A stretch of 64,000 nucleotides of DNA from Pontiella sulfatireligans (GTDB lineage Bacteria > Verrucomicrobiota > Kiritimatiellia > Kiritimatiellales > Pontiellaceae): assembly GCF_900890705.1 (NCBI RefSeq), contig NZ_CAAHFH010000001.1, positions 2,728,001 to 2,792,000 on the forward strand, written 5' to 3'. The notes beneath the pieces are model-generated. The model did not search any database. It saw nothing but the letters and a program-made list of their open reading frames with translations, and was not told the origin of the DNA. Position 1 is the stretch's first letter. Every line of letters begins with the position of its first letter. Shown piece after piece: positions 43,025 to 50,700 of this stretch. The position numbers and the translations under genes are program-made.

Positions 43025-44167
43025 CTATGCTCCTTGTTGTTCCATCAGCGGTTTAATCATATCGTGAACCACCTGCCCGTCATGGACGAGCAGCGCGCCT
43101 TTTACAATTTCATCTTCGAGGTCGATAGCGAACTGCTCCTCCTTCACCATGTTCAGCAGGAAGGTGCTTATGTTTTTAGAAAACAGCTGCGAGGCGTGGA
43201 TCGATGAACGCGAGGGATAGTCGGTGTAGCCCACAACCTTGACACCGTGCTTTTCGACGACTTCATTCGCCACGGCGCCTTCCGTATTCCCGCCCCGCTC
43301 GGCTGCAAGATCGATGATTACGGAGCCGGGCTTCATCGCCTGCAGCATTTCATCGGTGATGAGCACCGGCGCTGTCTTGCCGGGAATGGCCGCCGTGGTG
43401 ATGACGACATCGACCGTCGCCACCTTGGCCTTCATCTGCTCCTGCTGCTTTTTATAAAAGTCGTCCGACTGCGCCTTGGCATAGCCGCCCTTGTCCTCGG
43501 CGTCGGCCGTTTCGAGGTCAAACTCCACAAACTTGGCGCCGACGCTCTCCACCTGCTCCTTCACCGCCGGGCGGGTGTCGTAGGCCTCCACCACCGCACC
43601 CAGCCGCTTGGCCGTCGCAATGGCCATCAGGCCGGCAACGCCCGCACCAATCACAAACACCTTGGAGGGAGTGATAGTTCCGGCGGAGGTCATCAGCATC
43701 GGAAAATATTTAGGGAGCAGATCGGCCGCTTCAATCACGGCGCGGTAGCCGGAAATCGCCGCCATCGAGCTGAGCACATCCATGCTTTGGGCGCGGGTAA
43801 TGCGCGGCACAAATTCCAGTCCGAAGCCGCTGATTTTTCTATCCGCCAGCTTTTGCATCAGATCGAGCCGGAAAAAGGCATCCATCAAACAAACCAGCGC
43901 AACGCCCTCCTTCATCCGGCCGACTTCATCGGCTTCCGGCGGGCGAACTTTTAAAATGATGTCGGCAGCCGCATAGAGCTCGTCGGCATTAGGGGCCACC
44001 TTGGCGCCAGCCTTGACATAGGCCTCGTCGGCGATGAAGCAACCCGCCCCCGCACCGCTTTCAACGAGAACCTCCAAACCGGCCTTGGTGAGCGCCGGTA
44101 TGGTTGCAGGAATCAGGGCCACCCGGTTTTCGCCCGGCAGGATTTCTTTCGGAACAGCAACAAGCAT
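43025..44167 (-). CDS. pntAA: NAD(P) transhydrogenase subunit alpha-1 (NAD-binding)
   Basis: This 380-residue soluble domain I binds NAD(H) in the proton-pumping transhydrogenase. It starts MLVAVPKEILPGENRVALIPA, typical of alanine-dehydrogenase/PntA N-termini, and has the nucleotide-binding VFVIGAGVAGLMAIATAKRLGAVVEAYDTR and DVVITTAAIPGKTAPVLIT. ATG 44167 follows GAGGTGCG. A longer frame to 44182 lacks support. It leads the pntAA-pntAB-pntB operon. Decayed glutamate synthase sequences lie just upstream. Both NADPH supply and glutamate metabolism may once have been linked here. Confidence 0.95.
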   Translation of the reverse strand: MLVAVPKEILPGENRVALIPATIPALTKAGLEVLVESGAGAGCFIADEAYVKAGAKVAPNADELYAAADIILKVRPPEADEVGRMKEGVALVCLMDAFFRLDLMQKLADRKISGFGLEFVPRITRAQSMDVLSSMAAISGYRAVIEAADLLPKYFPMLMTSAGTITPSKVFVIGAGVAGLMAIATAKRLGAVVEAYDTRPAVKEQVESVGAKFVEFDLETADAEDKGGYAKAQSDDFYKKQQEQMKAKVATVDVVITTAAIPGKTAPVLITDEMLQAMKPGSVIIDLAAERGGNTEGAVANEVVEKHGVKVVGYTDYPSRSSIHASQLFSKNISTFLLNMVKEEQFAIDLEDEIVKGALLVHDGQVVHDMIKPLMEQQGA

Positions 44168-44279
44168 CGGCGCACCTCGCAATGGATTAGTGTAAGAAAG
44201 CTGATCAGCTAATACCTAATTCAACAAGCAGCGTCAAGGTTATGCGGAACGGCGTCGCTCCGCACTCCAATGCAATTTG

Positions 44280-44462
44280 CTACATCGCCAGCATCTCATT
44301 CATCGCCGCCGCGGCTTTACGGCCTTCGCCCTTGGCGAGGATGACGGTGGCGGCGCCGAGAACAATGTTGCCCCGCTTATTGGTTGCGAGGCCGGGCGTA
44401 GTTTGGCGGATCAGCGGATTGGAGTCGTTGCCGATGGCAACGATGACGGTGTCGACGACGCG
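44280..44462 (-). pseudogene. gltD: Remnant of glutamate synthase small subunit C-terminus (copy 1)
   Basis: The minus strand encodes VDTVIVAIGNDSNPLIRQTTPGLATNKRGNIV, then LGAATVILAKGEGRKAAAAMNEML and a stop, which is the C-terminal end of the GltD/NADPH-GOGAT small subunit. Between GNIV and LGAATV about 20 residues, including the AGGD of the second nucleotide-binding site, are deleted. The rest of the gene (about 400 residues) is missing. A second copy of the same tail is at 45940-46140. Confidence 0.85.
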
Positions 44463-44660
44463 CATCACTCCACTATTTTGGAGGGGCGCTGTTCTTGGAG
44501 CGCAACGGTTGCCGCTCCATAACGTTGCTCCAACTTTTCAAGTTGGCTGCCTACGCTACGCTCGGCTCATCGTCGCCTGCGAGGGCACGCCTCCGCTTTC
44601 TGGAACATGCCGGACTGGACACGCTAAAGCGTGGACAACATACCCGCAGAGGTGGAGAAG

Positions 44661-44684
44661 GCATGTAGTCCAGCCTTTAGGCTG
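44661..44684. repeat. Inverted exact copy of the 5168-5191 repeat
   Basis: The 24 bases are the exact reverse complement of 5168-5191. Core AGCCTTTAGGCT is palindromic. Similar but divergent CACGCTAAAGCGTGGACAAC lies 40 bases upstream. Confidence 0.85.
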
Positions 44685-44751
44685 AAGATGCTTGAGCAGG
44701 AAAACGCAACGCCCGCCGACCCACCCATGCGCTAGGAGTCAGTGCGCTGGG

Positions 44752-44846
44752 GGTCAGAACGCTTTTTCCAGCATGAGCTGATTGGTAATGATGATAAAAG
44801 CGTTCTGACCCTTTCGCTATGATAAAAGCGTTCTGACCCTTTCGCT
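44752..44846. repeat. Inverted GTCAGAACGCTTTT repeat and 28-bp tandem duplication
   Basis: GTCAGAACGCTTTT (44754-44767) is complementary to AAAAGCGTTCTGAC (44797-44810), and the right arm lies in a 28-base unit repeated exactly in tandem (44791-44818, 44819-44846). The sequence type resembles REP elements mobilised by REP-associated tyrosine transposases. No transposase gene is in the window. Confidence 0.8.
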
Positions 44847-44946
44847 ACAGCGTCAAGATTTCGGAAAAACTGTAAAGCTCCGCGTCGATAAATAATCATT
44901 GGCGCATGCTGACTGCCCAAAGAGCGAAACTCTGTTTTTGTTCCCG

Positions 44947-45900
44947 TCAAATCGGGAGGGCTTCAGCCTTCTCCGAAAAAAGCCGAAGCCAATACGACTC
45001 CCTCAACATACTGAAGTCATATTCAACATGCAGCATTTCAGCATGCTTTCTCTCTAAAAACTCTCGTGTTAACTCCCGGTAGCCATCAACGGAGTCGAGA
45101 AAGAGAATGGGCAGGCAAGTTAGGTGATCATGGAATTGGGCTTCACGAACAACGATTGGAATAACGCCAAGATAAAGGCTGTCCCACATTCGAAGCGTGT
45201 CATATCCCCTGCCTCGCGGACACACTGCAAATTTATGATTGTTCAGTTCGTCAATGAATCGTTCATTGCTCATAGGATAGCCTGAGTGCAAACCATGCCC
45301 ATCAATTTCAACGACGTTAACAAATTCTTTGTTCTTCACTGAATCCAGAACGGTCGCACGTGAGGGATGCGTTCCCAAACTAAAGTTGCAGTAGGCTAAT
45401 TGCTGCTTGTCTTTTCGTGGCGCCACATCGAAATATTCCGCATTATTGCCATCCCGTCCCAAGGGATACCACTGCACTTTCGGATGGTCGACATCACAGT
45501 TCGCAGCACAAACTTTTTTTACTGAATCGGGAATCATTTCCGCATGGAGCTGAGTAAAGGTATCATCGGTAGCATTAAGCATAACAATGAACCGGTTGCT
45601 TTCAGGGACACGCGAAAGATGGCCAAAAAGCGCAGGAAGGCTATCAAGCCCAGAATCCCTGTCAATGCATCCCCAGAACAAGAATTGATGCTTAAATGTT
45701 TCCGGCTCGAGGGGTATGGTTCCAATGCCATAATCATAATAAAGCTTCCGCCGGAATCTGGTGAAGAGAGATGCTTCTAGATTGCGGTTCAGATAGGTTT
45801 CATCCCTAACACAGTTAAAAAAGAGATCTTCATCAATCCCGCCAGTATAAGTATCATCACTTGGCACACCTGGGCTTTCAATAAATTCGCGCAATGTCAT
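44947..45900 (-). CDS. Exostosin-family glycosyltransferase-like protein
   Basis: The 317-residue protein carries the exostosin (GT47-like) core in its second half: NNHKFAVCPRGRGYDTLRMWDSLYLGVIPIVV, in which the R/G-rich donor loop and the E/D-SLYLG acceptor loop are typical. The first half is less conserved and has no signal peptide. Such proteins add sugars to surface polysaccharide or glycans. ATG 45900 is preferred to the upstream in-frame TTG 45921 because a GGGAG site is near. The gene looks AT-richer than its neighbours and is bracketed by two copies of a gltD tail, which points to recent insertion. Confidence 0.75.
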   Translation of the reverse strand: MTLREFIESPGVPSDDTYTGGIDEDLFFNCVRDETYLNRNLEASLFTRFRRKLYYDYGIGTIPLEPETFKHQFLFWGCIDRDSGLDSLPALFGHLSRVPESNRFIVMLNATDDTFTQLHAEMIPDSVKKVCAANCDVDHPKVQWYPLGRDGNNAEYFDVAPRKDKQQLAYCNFSLGTHPSRATVLDSVKNKEFVNVVEIDGHGLHSGYPMSNERFIDELNNHKFAVCPRGRGYDTLRMWDSLYLGVIPIVVREAQFHDHLTCLPILFLDSVDGYRELTREFLERKHAEMLHVEYDFSMLRESYWLRLFSEKAEALPI

Positions 45901-45939
45901 CTTCACAGGAAAAGCTCCCAACTACACAATCAACTCATT

Positions 45940-46140
45940 CTATACGTCCAGCATCTCGTTCATCGCCGCCGCGGCTTTGCATCCTTCGCCCATGGCGAGG
46001 ATGACGGTGGTGGCGCCGAGGACAATATCGCCGCCGGCATAGATTTTTCCGATGGAGGATTTCCCGCAGTCATCGACGACAATGTTGCCCCACTTGTTGG
46101 TTGCGAGGCCGGGTGTGACTTGGCGGATCAGCGGCGCTTC
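45940..46140 (-). pseudogene. gltD: Remnant of glutamate synthase small subunit C-terminus (copy 2)
   Basis: The minus strand encodes LIRQVTPGLATNKWGNIVVDDCGKSSIGKIYAGGDIVLGATTVILAMGEG and on to KAAAAMNEMLDV, the complete GltD tail including the AGGD motif, but nothing upstream of LEAPLIRQ. It is the less deleted copy of the pair, and the two are still closely alike at DNA level. Confidence 0.85.
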
Positions 46141-46277
46141 AAGGCGCATCAAAAATACGGCTCTTTGTATAGAATCTTATTCATATCCCCCGCTCCTACG
46201 CGTTGAAACGTTTGAGTAGGCTACTACGTTATTCGACCCGATTAACAGAAAAATGCGCACGGGAAACCTCTTCAGCG

Positions 46278-47624
46278 TCAAGCGCGGGGACGGTTGAGCA
46301 CGAGCAGGAAAACCGCCCAGATGGCCATCATCCCAAGAGCGATCCCCAAAATGGGCCAACCGCCCCACAGTGCGAGCAATGGAATCGCGGCGCCGGTCCA
46401 CAGGCCTCCGCCCATGAACGGCTCGTGCAGCAGCTGCTTGGCGGCGAACGCTTCGGCCGCTTCGGTTTCATAGTTCGGGTCCACCACGCGAAGCAGCAGC
46501 AGGCCTGTGGCCGTTACGCCCATCGACTGCCCCATCTCGGCAATGCCGCGCTCGAACCAGGCATCCTTGAAGGCGCGACGCGCGAGCACCATGATGCAAA
46601 AAACATTCCAACCGATGCCGGCGGCGATCAACACCACCAGCGGGATCCAGCCCTTGGCTACGACATCGAGCCGGATGGTGGCAATGGCGGCGACAACGAG
46701 GAAGTCGAGCGCGCAATTCTGGATGCGCATCATCAGACCGTGATCCATGTGTTCGTGCGGATCGAAGCGGTCGGCCAGCCATTGGACGGCCACGCCGCCG
46801 AGCATGCAGAGCGGAAACAGCGGAAAGCTTTTGAAGATGTCGCCACCCGAGCCGGGCAGTTTATCAGCGGCCAAAAGCAATCCCTGCTTCATCAGCCAGC
46901 CGAGCAGCACGGCCGCACCGACAAAGACGAGATGAAGCGTGAGCGATTCGATGACGTCGCTCGAAACCGTAAGCTTTCCCGCCTCCGGGCGGTGACCGTC
47001 GGGAATAATGCCGGTCAGGTCTTCGGCATCGAAGCTGGGCGCAGTCTTCTTTTCAACGTAGCCCTTGCGGACAGCCCAGTTGACGAGCGCCATGCCGACA
47101 ATGATCGCGCCCATGATGCCGCCAGTGGCGCTGGCGAGGGCAAAGTCCTTCATTTCCGGATAGCCGAGCTGGTCGAAGACCGGCCCCATCCCGCCGGCGG
47201 TGCCGTGGCCACCCTCGAAGCCGACGGGCATGATGCCGGCAAACAGATCGGGCAGGTTAAAGACGGGGCCGAGCAGCAGCAAAACAAACGTGCAGCCGAC
47301 GGCATACTGCCCCCATGCGACGATCTGGCCATAGGCCAGCTGTCGGCTGGAGCTTTTCCACACCTTGGAAATCGTCGGCAGGGCAGTGCCGAGAAACAGG
47401 CAGGCAAAAACAATATTGATCAGCAGGCCGGGCAGCTTGCTCCAACCGAAGGAAACCGCCTCCGGAACCGGATGCCCCGCCCCGGCGAAGACCTGGAAAA
47501 CGAGGAGTCCGAGCAGGCCGGCTATCACACTGGCGGGGAGGTAGAGGCGCTGCAGAAAAACCAGTTTCCGGCGAACCCAATAGCCCAGCCCCAGCAAAAC
47601 GCACAAGCATCCGAATGAAAGCAT
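46278..47624 (-). CDS. gltS: Sodium/glutamate symporter (GltS/ESS family)
   Basis: This 448-residue inner-membrane carrier takes up glutamate with Na+. About ten to twelve helices are visible. The paired re-entrant loop motifs of the ESS family occur: LPASVIAGLLGLLVFQV with GFEGGHGTAGGMGPVF in the first half, and GIAEMGQSMGVTATGLLLLR in the second. A hydrophilic loop (EKKTAPSFDAEDLTGIIPDGHRPEAGKL) sits in the middle, and the C-terminus is longer than in E. coli GltS. ATG 47624 begins at a hydrophobic segment. Upstream in-frame codons derive from a GA-rich repeat. Proximity to gltD remnants suggests a former glutamate locus. Confidence 0.88.
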   Translation of the reverse strand: MLSFGCLCVLLGLGYWVRRKLVFLQRLYLPASVIAGLLGLLVFQVFAGAGHPVPEAVSFGWSKLPGLLINIVFACLFLGTALPTISKVWKSSSRQLAYGQIVAWGQYAVGCTFVLLLLGPVFNLPDLFAGIMPVGFEGGHGTAGGMGPVFDQLGYPEMKDFALASATGGIMGAIIVGMALVNWAVRKGYVEKKTAPSFDAEDLTGIIPDGHRPEAGKLTVSSDVIESLTLHLVFVGAAVLLGWLMKQGLLLAADKLPGSGGDIFKSFPLFPLCMLGGVAVQWLADRFDPHEHMDHGLMMRIQNCALDFLVVAAIATIRLDVVAKGWIPLVVLIAAGIGWNVFCIMVLARRAFKDAWFERGIAEMGQSMGVTATGLLLLRVVDPNYETEAAEAFAAKQLLHEPFMGGGLWTGAAIPLLALWGGWPILGIALGMMAIWAVFLLVLNRPRA

Positions 47625-47628
47625 CTCC

Positions 47629-47693
47629 ACCGTCCTCGTTCTCGTTCTTCGTCCTCGTCCTCGACCGTCTTCTTCGAGGACGAGCACGAGGGA
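47629..47693. repeat. Low-complexity CTCGT/GAGGACGA repeat
   Basis: TCCTCGTTCTCGTTCTTCGTCCTCGT-type imperfect repeats followed by the complementary GAGGACGAGCACGAGG give a hairpin-forming block between gltS and the autotransporter gene. Confidence 0.7.
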
Positions 47694-47702
47694 CGATTGG
47701 TT

Positions 47703-50700
47703 TTAGAACATCACGTTCAAGCGGGCCGAACCCATGTGTTCCGTATACTTGTCGCTGAAACTCCCGTCATAGCCGATGCCGACTTCGAGATAGTCGGTGC
47801 AGATCCAGCCGAGTCCGATGCCGGTATTGAACAGGTCTTCATCCGGCGTGATGCTGGCCGTCCGCAAACGTGCGTTTCCGTCGGACAGGGTGGCATGCAC
47901 GTCTTCGTTGAGGAAGTCGTGCGTCCATTCCGCATAGCCGACGGTTTGGAAGCGGCCGTAGCGGGTGTCGAAGCGGTGGCGCAGCTTCAAGCCGAGGGCG
48001 GATTCGAGCGTGGTCATATCGATGCTGCCCACGTCCAGATGGTTGCCGTACTGCTCGCGCTCTGTGTGGCTGTCGGCCTTGGTGTAGAGATACCGCAGGC
48101 CGACATACGGCGCCAGCGCAAAGGCTTTGTGCTGGAAATAGTTCCCCACATCGACGTGGCCGCCAAAGTTGCGGCCGCTGTATTTCGCATGCCCGAGATA
48201 GTTGTCGGCGTAGCGGCGCGTTTCATAGTCGCTCCAGCCGATGCTTGCGAGCGCATCCACGAAGAGCCCCTGCTCACCGATCCACTCGGCATAGGCCGTC
48301 AGCCAATAGGTTTCCGAGTCGGCATCGTCTCCATTGTCCGCCTTGCCGTCGGAACGGGCATAGGTGTAGCTGACGCCCACCACAAGCGCATCACCAAAGA
48401 TACGGTCGAGGCCGAAGGTGTTGCCGTTGTGGTTGAGGTCGAAGCTGTCGGACCGCCCGTCGCGGTCATAGCGGCCCTGTCCGGAGAACATCTCCGCCCA
48501 GAAATGCATGCCGAAGATGGTGTTGTTATCTCCAGGGCCCATCGCGCCGGCCGGGGCGTTGGTGTTGCTCAGCAAATAGGCCTCGTTCGGGATGGCGTGG
48601 GTGGTGGCCACCAGATTCCGGCGCAGCTGGCGAGAGCGGGAGAACACCGCGTTCTCGATTCCGCTGAATCCGCCGCGGACACCGCGCAGCGCGGCATAGT
48701 TGGCCGCCACGCTGACCTGCCCGTTGACCGCCTTGGACGCAACTACGGAAATGTTTGTGCCAGCCGAATAGTCGAAAGAGAAATCGTAAAGCAGATAGTG
48801 TTCATCGACGGCCACGTTGTCGGCGGCAATTTCGTTCTGCACGCCGCCCTCGGCAATCAGGATCGGCGCATTGAGCGTGGACGGATTCAGCCCGTCGGCG
48901 ACAGCGACCTCCGCCCCCATGGAGGAGACGTCCAAACTGTTGCCCACATAGAGGAGGTCCTCGCCGGCCTGCACGGCAAGCACGGCACCGTCGGCGGCAA
49001 AGTCGCCTTGAACCTTAAGCGTGCCCGTCGGCTCGATCCGACCGCCGGACATGTTGACGTCCTGGAATACATCCAAGGTGCCGGAGCCGCCCAGGACGCT
49101 GCCGATCAGGTCGAGCGTTTCAAAACCGGCAAACCGGTTTGACAGGCTGCCCGAAACCAACAGCTCGGCGCCGTTGACCTCGACCACGTCGCCCAGTCCG
49201 CCGGCTCCATCGAACAAAACGTCGGAGGAAAGTTCATTGCCGGTGCCATAAAACGCCAGTCGGTTATCCGAGTCGTTAAACTCAATGGTTCCGGCTCCGG
49301 CAACGGAGGCGCTATGCACCTCCATGTTGCCGGCCACGGAAACGGTGCCGCTCGAGGCCAGCGTCAGTGTGTTGTCGGCATTCAGGATCAGGTCTTGCGC
49401 CACGTCCACCCGGCCTTGATCGCTGACGGATACAACGTTGCTGACGGAGCCCGCCTCGCCAATCTCTAAATCGCCGGCCACGGACCAAACCGATCCCGTG
49501 CCGCCTACTGAAAATGAGTTGTTGAGGTCGCCGGACGACTGGCCGATAACGGCCGACTCGCTCTGTACGCCGCCGCCATCGACAACGGACACGGAGTTGC
49601 CGATTCCTGTAATGGAAAAGAGGTTGGTCGAAGTGGTGTCCCAGCTTCCCGAGCCGCCGATCGTCAGCGAACGGTTGGTGCCGCCGAACGTATCGATTCC
49701 GGTCAGCGCGCCGTCCACCGCCAACGCCCCGCCGTTGTTCCAAATAAATCCGACTTGGCCGGCATCAAAACCTGAGCCGATATCCAACGTGCCGCTCAGT
49801 GCAAACTCGCCGGTGTCGGCAATGATCAGCTCCTCGGCGGAAACCGTTCCGCCGCTGGCCACCGCCACGCGCCCAGTGAGTCCGCTGTCCGCTCCAACAT
49901 ACATGGTTTGTTCCACCGTCACTTTTGCGTTGGCGCCCACCACCAGCTCCGCGCCGTTGGTCGAACCCACCGCCAAGCCGCCGGTCGCTCCCGCCAGATC
50001 GCCAGCATCGACTTCGCCGACGTATACCCAGCCGTTGGTCTGCACCGTGAGGCGGTTGCCGCTTCCGGCGTTAACAAGGTTGGAGCTGGAGTTCATCCAC
50101 TGGCCGACATACAGTCCGCCGCCGTTGTTGCGCCAAGTGGAGCCGTCGTCCACGAGTACGGAGTTGTTGCCGGAGCCAGAGCCCCAACCGATATAGCCGT
50201 CGGCGCTTTCAACCAACGCGCCCGCAATGATGGCCAAGTCGCTGTCGTCGGTGTTGTTGTAGCCGACAATTAAATTCGTGCCGCCGTTGAGCCACTGGCC
50301 GCCGTTCAGCGTCAGATCGCGCTGTCCGCCCAAATAGGTTGAATCGCCCACCGGCAGGTTGGTGACCACGGCCATGTTTTCCAGCAAGCCGCCAATCAAA
50401 AGATGGGACGTGCTGTTCCAAACCACATTGCTCTGGAGCTTGCGGTCGAACCCGCTGGCCAAAGCCAACGTACCGCTGTTGTTGATGTTAAATTTGCTGC
50501 CCGCTTCAACCACCAGGTCTTCCGCATACACCATACCGCCGCTACCTACTGAAACACTGTTGTTTGATCCACTGGCGGAACCGACATAAAGCAATGCGCT
50601 GTTGCTCCAAGACGAGCCGCTGCCCGTCAGCGAAACGCTGTTGCCGTTCGATGCGCGGCCAACGTATCCGGTTGTGCTTGATACCGCCCCGCCGCTCTCC

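Larger units (their letters stand above)
44463..44946. other. Intergenic block packed with inverted and tandem repeats
   Basis: Holds CAACTT-TTC-AAGTTG (44531-44545), a GGAGC-rich inverted repeat near 44495-44522, a CACGCTAAAGCGTG palindrome near 44620, the inverted copy of the M20-gene repeat (44661-44684), and the GTCAGAACGC repeat cluster (44752-44846). No gene is seen. Confidence 0.65.

Noticed and set aside
44752..44846. CRISPR-like tandem units
   Set aside because: The 28-base units are directly adjacent with no spacers and only two copies, and no cas genes are near.
46203..47618. 471-residue plus-strand open frame
   Set aside because: Shadow of the GltS gene. Composition is random (rich in Arg/Asp/His), without membrane segments or motifs.
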